DNA of 64,000 nucleotides from Oleiphilaceae bacterium. GTDB lineage: Bacteria > Pseudomonadota > Gammaproteobacteria > Pseudomonadales > Oleiphilaceae. Both the position numbers and the translations under genes were made by a program. The stretch covers positions 24,346 through 88,345 of the forward strand of contig JAKVBL010000012.1 in NCBI GenBank assembly GCA_022447365.1, written 5' to 3'. The notes below the pieces were generated by a model. It did not search any database and was not told the origin of the DNA. It was given only the letters and a program-made list of their open reading frames with translations. Of this stretch, positions 1-8,292 are shown piece after piece. Numbering within the stretch: the stretch's first letter is position 1; each line of letters opens with the position of its first letter.

Positions 1-342
1 ATCTTCGCTATCGAAAATAGAAAACCCTGGTTTATAGCCTAAGCGCTCGTGCTCAGTTCGAATGATATTGAGACCGAGGTTGTGAAAAGTGGAAATAGTT
101 AAGCCACGCGCATCTGGGCCCGAAATCAGCTGACTAACCCGCTCTTTCATTTCCCTCGCGGCTTTATTGGTAAAGGTAACCGCTGCGATATTCCTGCCTT
201 TAATACCGCACTCGTTAACGAGATAAGCAATCTTGCGCGTAATTACACTCGTTTTACCACTCCCTGCACCAGCTAATACGAGCAAAGGCCCGCCAACATA
301 TTTAACGGCTTCACTCTGTTTTGGATTCAGGGTACTCCCCAC
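1..342 (-). CDS. rep: ATP-dependent DNA helicase Rep, N-terminal part (cut by window edge)
   Basis: The first 114 codons of a UvrD/Rep superfamily 1 helicase, running off the left edge. Reading the minus strand from a GTG at 342 gives NPKQSEAVKYVGGP, then the Walker A motif GAGSGKTS, then TFTNKAAREM and STFHNLG, all in the expected order for Rep, a 3'-5' helicase that helps restart stalled replication forks. The GTG start is chosen because TGAGG lies just upstream and because NPKQ is where Rep/UvrD homology begins. The partial sequence resembles Rep more than UvrD (GLNIIRTEHERLGYKPGFSI). The gene is divergent from tex, with a 154-bp shared promoter region. Confidence 0.88.
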   Translation of the reverse strand, partial: MGSTLNPKQSEAVKYVGGPLLVLAGAGSGKTSVITRKIAYLVNECGIKGRNIAAVTFTNKAAREMKERVSQLISGPDARGLTISTFHNLGLNIIRTEHERLGYKPGFSIFDSED

Positions 343-496
343 AACTGACCTCAATAAACACATTAACGATAGAGCCGCGTAGTTTAACCGAGTTGCAAGC
401 CGAGTAAAAAAGCTATCTTTATTTCATTTACAAGGGTTTAAATTCAGGGCTTCGCTCCCATCTAAACGCTCGTAAAATAAAATACGGACAACGCGA

Positions 497-2785
497 ATGT
501 TATCTATCACGCAAACCATTGCGAACGAACTCTCTGTTCGCACAGAACAAGTTGACGCGACGATTCGCCTCATTAAAGACGGCGCAACGATTCCTTTCAT
601 TGCCCGCTATCGCAAAGAACAAACTGGCGCGTTAGATGATACGCAACTTCGTAAGCTCGATGAACGACTAACTTATTTAACTGAGTTAAATGAACGAAGA
701 GAAGTCATCCTTAATAGCATTTCGGAACAAGACAAACTCACGCCTGAGCTCGAAAAGAAAATCCAGTCCGCTCAAAGTAAGCAGACCCTAGAGGATTTGT
801 ATTTACCCTACAAACCCAAGCGACGAACCAAGGGCCAAATAGCCATTGAAGCGGGCCTAGAACCCTTAGCAGATAGGCTGTTCTCTACCCCAGAAATATC
901 TCCAGAGCATGAAGCCGAAAAATACATCAACGAAACGTTGGGATTTACTGATGTAAAAGCTGTATTGGATGGCGCTAAATATATTTTGATCGAGCGTTTT
1001 TGCGAGGACGCAGATTTACTAAATAAGCTGCGTAATGAAATGTGGCAATACGGGCAATTAGAAAGCTCTGTTGCTGATGAAAAGCATCAAGATGCACAGA
1101 AGTTTCGCGATTATTTTGAATACAATGAATCCATCAAAAAGATCCCATCACATAGAGCGCTTGCTTTATTTAGAGGTCGAAAAGACGGCATCCTATCTTT
1201 GAAACTTGAGCATAAAGATGCGGACAAGACGAGTCGAATTTCAGTTTCACCTTGTGAAATCATGATCGCCGAGCATTTTGCTATCAAAGACCAAGGCCGC
1301 GCATCGGACGCTTGGTTGAGAGAAGTCGTTCGCTGGGCTTGGCGAGTTAAGCTCAGCATGAGCATCGAGACAGAGCTACTCTCTCAACTACGTGAAACAG
1401 CTGAAAGCGGCGCGATTAAAGTATTTGCTGATAATCTAAAAGATTTATTGTTGGCCGCGCCCGCAGGGCCAAAAGTTACCATTGGCCTTGATCCCGGTTT
1501 ACGTACCGGAGTAAAAGTTGCTGTTGTTGACGCGACGGGCAAACTTTTAGCCTATGACACCATCTACCCTCATGCCCCCAAAAACCAATGGGATACATCG
1601 CGAGAACGTATTGCTCAACTTGCAAAAAAATACAATGCTGAGCTATTGAGCATCGGTAACGGCACAGCCTCACGCGAGACCGAAAAACTCTGTGCAGATG
1701 TCTGCAAATATTATCCTGACTTGAAGCTCTCTCGAATTGTCGTCAGCGAAGCTGGAGCTTCGGTGTATTCCGCATCAGAAATCGCTGCGAACGAATTTCC
1801 CGATATTGACGTCAGCATCCGAGGAGCGGTATCGATCGCTAGAAGGTTACAAGACCCGCTCGCAGAGCTTGTGAAAATAGAGCCCAAAGCCATTGGTGTT
1901 GGTCAGTATCAACACGATGTAAGTCAGTTCAAGCTTGGAAAAAGCTTAGACGCGGTCATTGAAGACTGTGTTAATGCTGTTGGCGTCGACGTCAATACAG
2001 CTTCTGCACCTTTACTTTCACGCGTATCTGGCATCGCAGCCAACACAGCGTCCAATATTGTTTTGTTCCGTGATACATATGGCGCTTTTCGCTCTAGAGA
2101 AGATTTGAAATCAGTGCCTCGTTTAGGCGATAAAGCTTTCGAACAATGCGCTGGATTTCTTCGTATTAACAATGGCGAAAATCCGCTAGATGCCTCTGCC
2201 GTGCATCCCGAGTCATATTCTGTCGTTGAACAAATTGCCAAATCTCAAGACAAAAAAGTAGTGCAACTTATTGGTGAAACGTCTGTCACACAACTCGACG
2301 CCTCGGCCTTCACTTCCGATAGCATCGGCGTTCATACCATTAACGATATTTTGCGCGAACTTGCGAAGCCTGGTAGAGACCCTCGACCTGAATTTAAATC
2401 AGCAAACTTTAAAGAGGGTATCGAAGAGATAAGCGATTTAAAAGAAGGAATGATCCTTGAAGGCAGTGTCACCAACGTGACAAATTTTGGGGCCTTTGTA
2501 GATATTGGAGTGCATCAAGATGGCCTCGTGCACATTTCTTGTCTGGCTAACAAGTTCGTGAAAGACCCTCGAGACGTGGTTAAAACGGGCGATATTGTCA
2601 AAGTAAAAGTACTTGAGTTTGACGCCAAGCGTAAACGTATTGCGCTAAGTATGCGATTACAAGACGCAGCCGAGCAAACGACACCAAAGTCATTAGAACA
2701 AAAAAACACCAAAGCAAAAAACCAGCAAAACGCGCCACTCAACAACGCGTTTGCTTCTGCCTTTGCTAAGGCTAAAAAACAGTAA
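497..2785 (+). CDS. tex: Tex-family S1 RNA-binding protein (transcription accessory protein)
   Basis: A 762-residue protein with the Tex architecture: an N-terminal helical Tex domain starting at the first residues ([12 protein letters not shown]), a YqgF-like RNase H-fold domain around residues 325-450 ([18 protein letters not shown]), a helix-hairpin-helix section around 490-560 ([14 protein letters not shown]), and a C-terminal S1 domain at about 650-720 ([26 protein letters not shown] is split across it). The tail is Lys/Gln/Ala-rich. Tex proteins bind nucleic acid and affect transcription and translation. Length is normal for the family. The ATG start at 497 matches the family N-terminus. 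It is followed by gshA in the same direction after about 77 bp. Confidence 0.95.
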   Translation: MLSITQTIANELSVRTEQVDATIRLIKDGATIPFIARYRKEQTGALDDTQLRKLDERLTYLTELNERREVILNSISEQDKLTPELEKKIQSAQSKQTLEDLYLPYKPKRRTKGQIAIEAGLEPLADRLFSTPEISPEHEAEKYINETLGFTDVKAVLDGAKYILIERFCEDADLLNKLRNEMWQYGQLESSVADEKHQDAQKFRDYFEYNESIKKIPSHRALALFRGRKDGILSLKLEHKDADKTSRISVSPCEIMIAEHFAIKDQGRASDAWLREVVRWAWRVKLSMSIETELLSQLRETAESGAIKVFADNLKDLLLAAPAGPKVTIGLDPGLRTGVKVAVVDATGKLLAYDTIYPHAPKNQWDTSRERIAQLAKKYNAELLSIGNGTASRETEKLCADVCKYYPDLKLSRIVVSEAGASVYSASEIAANEFPDIDVSIRGAVSIARRLQDPLAELVKIEPKAIGVGQYQHDVSQFKLGKSLDAVIEDCVNAVGVDVNTASAPLLSRVSGIAANTASNIVLFRDTYGAFRSREDLKSVPRLGDKAFEQCAGFLRINNGENPLDASAVHPESYSVVEQIAKSQDKKVVQLIGETSVTQLDASAFTSDSIGVHTINDILRELAKPGRDPRPEFKSANFKEGIEEISDLKEGMILEGSVTNVTNFGAFVDIGVHQDGLVHISCLANKFVKDPRDVVKTGDIVKVKVLEFDAKRKRIALSMRLQDAAEQTTPKSLEQKNTKAKNQQNAPLNNAFASAFAKAKKQ

Positions 2786-2862
2786 GCGCTAGTTAAATAC
2801 AGACTAAACGACTAAGCTAACCGACTTAATATTCTCCCGCAAATAGGGTGAAAGGATTACAC

Positions 2863-4437
2863 ATGACAGACGCATGCCTAGGATTAGAAGCGGGAATCGA
2901 CACTCTTCGCACTTATGTTCAAACCTCTTCAGTGCCTCTTATCTCAAGAGGCTTAGAAAAAGAGGGTCTTCGCACACTAGCTAACAGCGACATTTCACAG
3001 AGTGATCACCCTAAGGCTCTCGGCCATCCTCTTACACACTCAAGCATTACCACTGACTATTCAGAAGCTCTGTTAGAGCTGATTACAGGCGTTGAATCAA
3101 ACGCGGATAATCTTCTATCACAACTCGAAATGACGCATCGTTTTGTCTTGAATAATATTGGCGACGAGCTCTTGTGGGCGGGATCAATGCCCTGTCATTT
3201 AGATGGTGATAAAAGCATTCGTATCGCTGAGTACGGCGACTCCAATATTGGCAGACTGAAACATATCTATCGTAAAGGTCTGGATGTGCGTTATGGCAGA
3301 ATCATGCAGAGTATCGCAGGCCTGCATTTTAACTTCTCCTTATCGGATGAATTCTGGATGCAGTTAAAAGATGCCGACAATAGTCAAACTGATCTACAGA
3401 CCTACAAATCTGAGAAGTACTTTGCGCTGACGCGTAATTTTCGACGTTACAGTTGGCTATTGATGTATCTATTCGGCGCATCTCCTGCACTAGACGCTAG
3501 TTTTCTGAATGGCAAAAGCAGCGATCTTGAAGTATTCGATGAAAAAGGCACGTATTACAAACCCTACGCAACCTCTCTGCGAATGAGTGACTTAGGCTAT
3601 ACGAATAACGCTCAAAGCTCTTTAAATATCTGTTTCAACACGCTTGATAACTTCACTAAAACACTTGGCGATGCGATTCATACCTCTTACCCAAGCTATG
3701 AAAAAATTGGGCTAAAAGATGATCATGACTACACGCAGTTGAATACCAATATTCTGCAAATCGAGAATGAGTATTACAGCAGTATTCGCCCCAAACGCAC
3801 GACATTCTCAGGTGAAAAGCCAACGGCTGCATTAATTGAGCGTGGCGTAGAATATGTTGAAGTTCGCTGTCTTGATCTAAACCCCTACCTACCTTTAGGT
3901 ATCGACAAACAGCAAGTTACTTTTATGGATGGTTTTCTTCTGTTTTGCCTACTCCAAGACTCTCCATTCTTGAGCGCAGAAGCGTGTGAAGAACTTGAGC
4001 GGAACTTCACTTTAGTGACCAATGAAGGTCGAAAGCCAAACCTTTCACTGAACCAAAATGATCAAGCGCGTGACTTGAAAGAGTGGGCAACATCATTACT
4101 AGCAAACATTGAGCAGGTGTCTTCTGCGCTGAATAAACAAGACGCTGCAGCGCTTAAGTCCGCTATAAAGGCACAGCAAGCTAAAGTGAATGACAGTGCC
4201 TTATGCCCTTCTGCTAGGGTTCTTGCAGATATGCAGTCAAAGTCTGCTTCGTGGCTTGAGCTCTGCACCGCCTTATCATCTGAGCATAAATCTCAACTAT
4301 TAGCATCCAGCATCAATGAGCAAAAGTTATCCGAACTTGAATCGACTGCGAAGCAAAGTCATCAAGATGCTCAAAACATTAAGCAAGCTGATAACGTACC
4401 CTTCGATGCATTTCTTGATGCATACGTCTCACCATAA
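2863..4437 (+). CDS. gshA: Glutamate-cysteine ligase
   Basis: A 524-residue protein of the proteobacterial GshA family, which ligates Glu to Cys with ATP as the first step of glutathione synthesis. Recognisable segments are ISRGLEKEGLR near the N-terminus, LTHSSITTDYSE with the substrate-binding region, IENEYYSSIRPKR around residues 300-312, and VRCLDLNPYLPLGI around 340-355. Length is close to the E. coli enzyme. The frame is open from a GTG at 2848, but I prefer the ATG at 2863 because AAAGGA lies 6-7 bases upstream of it. A rho-independent terminator follows at 4449. It probably has its own transcript or shares one with tex. Confidence 0.95.
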   Translation: MTDACLGLEAGIDTLRTYVQTSSVPLISRGLEKEGLRTLANSDISQSDHPKALGHPLTHSSITTDYSEALLELITGVESNADNLLSQLEMTHRFVLNNIGDELLWAGSMPCHLDGDKSIRIAEYGDSNIGRLKHIYRKGLDVRYGRIMQSIAGLHFNFSLSDEFWMQLKDADNSQTDLQTYKSEKYFALTRNFRRYSWLLMYLFGASPALDASFLNGKSSDLEVFDEKGTYYKPYATSLRMSDLGYTNNAQSSLNICFNTLDNFTKTLGDAIHTSYPSYEKIGLKDDHDYTQLNTNILQIENEYYSSIRPKRTTFSGEKPTAALIERGVEYVEVRCLDLNPYLPLGIDKQQVTFMDGFLLFCLLQDSPFLSAEACEELERNFTLVTNEGRKPNLSLNQNDQARDLKEWATSLLANIEQVSSALNKQDAAALKSAIKAQQAKVNDSALCPSARVLADMQSKSASWLELCTALSSEHKSQLLASSINEQKLSELESTAKQSHQDAQNIKQADNVPFDAFLDAYVSP

Positions 4438-4448
4438 AGAACACCCAT

Positions 4449-4478
4449 ACTCGGATGCGAAACGCTTCCGAGTTTTTT
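4449..4478 (+). terminator. Rho-independent terminator of gshA
   Basis: ACTCGGA pairs with TCCGAGT, the stem continues with GCG/CGC past one T-T mismatch, and the loop is AAA. Six T residues follow directly. It lies 11 bases after the gshA stop codon. Confidence 0.85.
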
Positions 4479-4869
4479 CAATTACGTAAAGCTAATCCCC
4501 GCCTTTTTTGAGAACTGTCCGTTTCTGACAAATATTTCATCGTTCAAAATTTGCGCATTGCCGTGCATGTGCTAATTTTGTAACTGTACGTAACGAAATG
4601 TGTCAGCGTATTACCTAAAAAAACATAAAGACACATTCTTAGCGTGCAGAGTAGTGTTCATTGCACTAACGTAAATATATGTAACCTGTATTCGCGCATT
4701 GCTTTTAAAGCGAACAAAAATGATAAGCGCATCACAAAATACAGACTACGCTATCAAACCGTTATGTGTTGACTTGTGCGTGCCGAACCGCTTGAAGTCG
4801 ATTGTACAGAGCAACTACCAATGCTCTGTGCATGAAAGTGCTTGGCAGCCTATTGAAAGGAGTGGCCCA
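4479..4869 (+). promoter_or_regulatory. Intergenic region and long 5' leader of the rmf-type gene
   Basis: About 390 bases between the gshA terminator and the rmf start. The frame of rmf stays open back to 4699, but that upstream stretch has no RMF homology. The region should contain the rmf promoter. I could not pick a convincing -10/-35 pair by eye. A direct repeat GTAAC-tgtac-GTAAC is visible near 4580-4595. Confidence 0.4.
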
Positions 4870-5076
4870 ATGGCCGAAGACTTTTCTTTAAGCTGGAATT
4901 TAGAATCTCTTAACAAAGCTTATAAGCAAGGCTATATGTCTGGCGTTATGGGCAAAACAAGAGAAGACCGCCCCGGTATGAGCGATGTTGTGCTTGCCGC
5001 GTGGGAGGCAGGCTGGGAGGACGGCAACGATGTTGCCATCCAAGACACGCCTAATGTCGTGCGTCTAGCTTCCTAA
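4870..5076 (+). CDS. rmf: Ribosome modulation factor family protein
   Basis: A 68-residue protein whose core (LNKAYKQGYMSGVMGKTRED, then AAWEAGWEDG) matches the RMF pattern LxxAxxxGYxAGxxGxxKE...WxxGWxEA. RMF binds 70S ribosomes and drives 100S dimer formation in stationary phase. The frame is open for another 57 codons upstream to 4699, but the ATG at 4870 has an excellent AAAGGAG seven bases before it, and family homology begins soon after, so the shorter form is called. It carries about a dozen extra residues at each end compared with E. coli RMF. The 3' end overlaps the convergent FliL-like gene by 4 bases. Confidence 0.8.
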   Translation: MAEDFSLSWNLESLNKAYKQGYMSGVMGKTREDRPGMSDVVLAAWEAGWEDGNDVAIQDTPNVVRLAS

Positions 5077-5477
5077 ATTTGAACAACAAAGCTGGTAAAT
5101 AGTAGGTCTTGTACACCTGTCTTACCTACTTCCTCAGCTAAAGCTTCTTTTACTCTGCTAAGCGCAGCCAAACGAATAGTCTCTTGCGCTGTGTGAGAGC
5201 TCATTCCCTCTTTAGATTGTTCAGACAATAACATTACTATTTGATGCCTAATCAAAGGAGCATGGTGCTTTACCAACTCGACATGCTCTTCGCTTTCAAC
5301 CTTTAAAGATATCTCAGCTTTTACATAAGATAGTTTTCTGCGAGGCTCGCCAAAGTTACTTACAAATGCAGGATTCATGGTGTGATAAACAGCTCTTTGT
5401 TTTTCTGAAGATTCATCCTCTGCAAAGGCTACTTGCATAGTCATTAAAGCGCCGATTAGAGCGAGTACCGCTTTCAT
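5073..5477 (-). CDS. Orphan FliL-like secreted or membrane protein
   Basis: A 134-residue protein with a hydrophobic N-terminal signal or anchor (MKAVLALIGALMTMQVAFAE) followed by a FliL-type domain: VYHTMNPAFVSNFG, YVKAEISLKV and HHAPLIRHQIVMLLSEQ are the typical FliL blocks. FliL proteins sit beside the flagellar stator in the periplasm. No flagellar gene is near, and the N-terminus looks more like a cleavable signal peptide than the usual FliL anchor. Such orphan FliL-like genes are known in Pseudomonas relatives, but their role is unclear. It may act with the MotA/MotB-like pair at 44.6 kb; that is inference only. Confidence 0.75.
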   Translation of the reverse strand: MKAVLALIGALMTMQVAFAEDESSEKQRAVYHTMNPAFVSNFGEPRRKLSYVKAEISLKVESEEHVELVKHHAPLIRHQIVMLLSEQSKEGMSSHTAQETIRLAALSRVKEALAEEVGKTGVQDLLFTSFVVQI

Positions 5478-5655
5478 ATTACTTCCTTAGAATTGGTCAA
5501 TAGATCAAGTATAGGTCGATCCACCAATTCAAGAAGTAATGATGCGTGACTATTTGTAGCGACCGGTCTCAGTTCACAAAAATTAAGAAGACTTAACTCG
5601 CCAACTTTGCGCTTAACTCGCACCATTGGCAGCAGATTTTATAGAGGCTTATACA

Positions 5656-6144
5656 GTGCAGTTATCCAATCGATTGATCGCGCTAGCAATCATAGTAACG
5701 AGCGTATCGTTAGTACTTGTCGCAAGCTATGTTGAACCTTTCGCTAGTATGAATCCGTGCCCGATGTGCATGATGCAAAGAGCAATCTACTTATGCGTCG
5801 GGGGCTTTGCCCTACTAGCTTTGCTCGCTGCCAAACACGCAGTAGCAAAGAATATTTTCACGGGTCTTGGTTTGCTCACATCAATCGCAGGAATAAGTGT
5901 TGCTGCTCGACAAGTTTGGCTGCAACATTTGCCAGCAGATGAAGTTCCGGCATGCGGCCCGCCCCTTGAATATATGATCGAAGTATTCCCGTTAATAGAA
6001 GTATTACAATCCATGTTAATGGGCACTGGTGACTGCGCAGAAATTCAGTGGCAGTTTCTAGGTCTGTCGATTCCTGCTTGGAGCATTGTTGCTTTTTCAG
6101 GTCTTGCAGTCGCAAACATTATATTGCTGTTTAAAAAACAATAA
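5656..6144 (+). CDS. dsbB: Disulfide bond formation protein DsbB
   Basis: A 162-residue inner-membrane protein with four hydrophobic segments. It has the DsbB cysteine pairs: CPMC in the first periplasmic loop and the CGP...GDC pair in the second (EVPACGPPLEY, GTGDCAEIQW). DsbB re-oxidises DsbA and passes electrons to quinone. The reading frame is open from a TTG at 5626, but the GTG at 5656 has AGAGG with 8-base spacing and gives the usual N-terminus (QLSNRLIALA), so it is preferred. It stands alone between the FliL-like gene (divergent) and rsd. Confidence 0.9.
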   Translation: MQLSNRLIALAIIVTSVSLVLVASYVEPFASMNPCPMCMMQRAIYLCVGGFALLALLAAKHAVAKNIFTGLGLLTSIAGISVAARQVWLQHLPADEVPACGPPLEYMIEVFPLIEVLQSMLMGTGDCAEIQWQFLGLSIPAWSIVAFSGLAVANIILLFKKQ

Positions 6145-6315
6145 CGGAAAGGCTCACACGCCGTAACGTTTTGCAACAATTTACATATTGCTAGCAATAC
6201 GCATATTCGCTAGCTTAAGTCCTATAACAGGATGAATAAAAAAGCGCTCAAGCGCTGAACCAGCAGGCTGAAATTTAAAAAGAAGATTCACGCCAAACGG
6301 ATACTGGAGAGGTTC

Positions 6316-6786
6316 ATGTTAGAAAACTGCAAGAATGCAAAAGAACGTTGGGGCGGAGTAAATGAGCTCATCGATAAATGGCTGGTCGAACGTCAAGACT
6401 TAATCGTCAAGTTCTGCGACCTCACGATGAACCATCCAAGCTCACAAGAAAACACCATTGAGAAACTTCAAAGCTTTTGCCAAGTGTTAGTAGACTATGT
6501 TTCTGTTGGCCACTTCGAAATCTATGAACAGCTCATTGCCGAAGCCATTGAATTCAATAACGAAGATGGCACGGTTTTAGTCGAAACGACAATTCCACAA
6601 ATTCAAGAAACGACCGAAGTTGCCTTAAATTTTAACGATAACTTCGACGACATTCATAAAGTAGATGATGGTGTCGACAAGTTAGTGGCTCGCTTGGAGC
6701 GTCTAGGTAGAACCTTAGAAATCCGATTTGAGTTTGAAGACCAACTTATCGAAGCGATTCATACCTCTCAAGCTGACCTTGTATAA
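6316..6786 (+). CDS. rsd: Rsd/AlgQ family anti-sigma-70 regulator
   Basis: A 156-residue protein matching Rsd/AlgQ, which binds region 4 of sigma-70 and shifts RNA polymerase to alternative sigma factors in stationary phase. The N-terminal block MLENCKNAKERWGGVNELIDKW is diagnostic, and the predicted all-helical content fits. The ATG at 6316 has TGGAGAGG upstream. Next to dsbB this is the arrangement seen in Pseudomonas (dsbB/dsbH near algQ). It ends 21 bases before a strong 17-bp hairpin. Confidence 0.9.
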   Translation: MLENCKNAKERWGGVNELIDKWLVERQDLIVKFCDLTMNHPSSQENTIEKLQSFCQVLVDYVSVGHFEIYEQLIAEAIEFNNEDGTVLVETTIPQIQETTEVALNFNDNFDDIHKVDDGVDKLVARLERLGRTLEIRFEFEDQLIEAIHTSQADLV

Positions 6787-6807
6787 TTAACAAGGAACGA
6801 CCAAGCA

Positions 6808-6852
6808 TCGATAATAAAGAGGTCTATACTTCTATGACCTCTTTATTATCGA
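6808..6852. terminator. Perfect 17-bp hairpin between rsd and the WD40 gene
   Basis: TCGATAATAAAGAGGTC (6808-6824) is exactly complementary to GACCTCTTTATTATCGA (6836-6852), with an 11-base loop. It lacks a T tract but lies just after rsd and only 10 bases before the next start codon. It is likely an rsd terminator, or an mRNA structure controlling the downstream lipoprotein. Confidence 0.6.
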
Positions 6853-6862
6853 ACCGTAAGAG

Positions 6863-7804
6863 ATGCGAAAACTCTTTTTATTACTTCTCCCCTTCACACT
6901 TCTGGCCTGCGCTCAGCAAGCAGAACAAAATTTCGAGTTAGCAAGCCAAGGCTTATTTGATGCCAGCATAAGCAACGACGGCACTATTGCTCTCATAGCT
7001 TCGCAACGACATGGCGCCAGCTTATGGAACTTGAACCCCTTAGAGCGCGTATTTAACTGGAATCATGAGAGTAATGAATATACTCAGATCACACATACTC
7101 ATTTGTCGAAAAATGGAAATTTTGCAATTACAGCGCGTAATAATGAATGGATTCTATGGGATGCAAAAACAGGCAAGGCCCAAAACTTCTGGCAAACCCC
7201 GAGCAATATCAACAGCATCGCTCTGAGTGAAGATGGAAGCCACGCACTGATCGGTTTAGCATCTGGAGATCTCTGGTACACAGATACCCGATCTGGTAAT
7301 AACGTCAAAGAATTTCAACATGCTGATGCAATTCGATCAGTCGCACTATCGGGAAATACTGCCTTATCCGGCAGTGATGACAACTCCGCCACGTTTTGGG
7401 ATTTAAATACTGGGAAAGCGCTTAAAACCCTAGACCTCAGCAATGCATCAAGACATGTCGCGTTTTCTCATAGTGGAGCACATGCCTTTGTCTCCTCGCT
7501 CAGAGAGGACCACTTTGTAATCGACACTACCAACTTTACTATCAAAAGCCAGATTAATGAGCGCTATACGGTCTTTAACGCAGCGAAGTTTTCAAACGAT
7601 GATCAACGCGTATATCTCGCCAATCAACAAGGGTATATCCAAGTCTTTGATACCTCCAGTGGAGAAGAGGTATCTCGTTATCAAGCAAAACGAAAACACG
7701 TATTTGGCGTATCGCGATCAGTGGAAGATTTAGCCATCCTAACAAACGAGTTGCTCGCGATAACGAGTGACGGCCAACTGCAAGCGTTTTCTATCTCCAA
7801 CTAG
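6863..7804 (+). CDS. WD40-repeat lipoprotein
   Basis: A 313-residue protein with a lipoprotein signal (LLPFTLLAC, cysteine at about 16) and WD40-type repeats: ALIASQRHGASLWNLN, AITARNNEWILWDAKTGK, ALIGLASGDLWYTDTRSG, ALSGSDDNSATFWDLNTGK and YLANQQGYIQVFDTSSGEE. This gives a beta-propeller of probably six or seven blades, exported and lipid-anchored. The function is not known; such propellers are usually protein-binding scaffolds. The ribosome binding site is poor: AAGAG touches the ATG, and the large hairpin ends 10 bases upstream, so translation may be weak or regulated. Confidence 0.8.
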   Translation: MRKLFLLLLPFTLLACAQQAEQNFELASQGLFDASISNDGTIALIASQRHGASLWNLNPLERVFNWNHESNEYTQITHTHLSKNGNFAITARNNEWILWDAKTGKAQNFWQTPSNINSIALSEDGSHALIGLASGDLWYTDTRSGNNVKEFQHADAIRSVALSGNTALSGSDDNSATFWDLNTGKALKTLDLSNASRHVAFSHSGAHAFVSSLREDHFVIDTTNFTIKSQINERYTVFNAAKFSNDDQRVYLANQQGYIQVFDTSSGEEVSRYQAKRKHVFGVSRSVEDLAILTNELLAITSDGQLQAFSISN

Positions 7805-7866
7805 ATGCTGTGCACACATTTTTTGACTGGCCTGTCATATACACTCAATGTCCATTTGAGCTGTAG

Positions 7867-7882
7867 TTTACGTAAACGTAAA
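7867..7882. promoter_or_regulatory. Palindromic site TTTACG-N4-CGTAAA
   Basis: A 16-base perfect dyad with a 4-base spacer in the intergenic region, of a size suitable for a dimeric repressor or activator. The binding protein is unknown, and it may be chance. Confidence 0.25.
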
Positions 7883-7933
7883 GCCATAATATTGATTTCG
7901 AAAATAAAAATAACAAAATGAATATGAGTCTAC

Positions 7934-7961
7934 GGCAAGCCTTGCTTGCCCGTTCTTTTTT
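7934..7961 (+). terminator. Terminator-like hairpin downstream of the WD40 gene
   Basis: GGCAAGC-ctt-GCTTGCC followed by CGTTC and six T residues. It lies about 130 bases after the WD40 stop codon. Confidence 0.5.
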
Positions 7962-8243
7962 CTCTTCTTCAATAATTCAGAATCAACCAATCTGCCTTTC
8001 AGGCACACAAAGCACAGATATTCAGGCATCCTTCTAAAAACTTAGAATTATTTTTACGCCTCTTCAATAGTTAACAGTCGCAATCTTAACCCGAGCAATA
8101 CGTCCCATTTTATACAGCATGCCCCTTTCTAAATATGTTTGTCCTTTTGATGCATAGTATACGAACGCGTAAGGCATTACGCTTTTTAGACAATAAAAAT
8201 AAAAATCGGAAAGTGTCGTTAGGGAATTCAACTCCTATTCTTT

Positions 8244-8252
8244 CCCCCCCCC
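8244..8252 (+). repeat. Homopolymer of nine C residues in a 5' region
   Basis: C9 at 8244-8252, 40 bases before the ATG of the interrupted hydrolase. It is unusual in this AT-rich stretch. Poly-C tracts in promoters or leaders can change length by slippage and vary expression. Confidence 0.6.
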
Positions 8253-8292
8253 GCAAATAAATATAAAAAAACACATACGACAGGTGATTAAA

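Larger units (their letters stand above)
7805..8292. other. Long AT-rich intergenic region before the hydrolase pseudogene
   Basis: 488 bases without a credible gene. It contains the inverted repeat TTTACG-taaa-CGTAAA (7867-7882), a terminator-like hairpin (7934-7961), a run of nine C residues (8244-8252) and an A-rich stretch just before the start of the hydrolase. Promoters for the hydrolase should lie here. No tRNA-like fold was noticed. Confidence 0.5.

Noticed and set aside
4699..4869. 57-residue N-terminal extension of the RMF-type protein
   Set aside because: The internal ATG at 4870 has a near-perfect Shine-Dalgarno, and RMF homology lies entirely after it.
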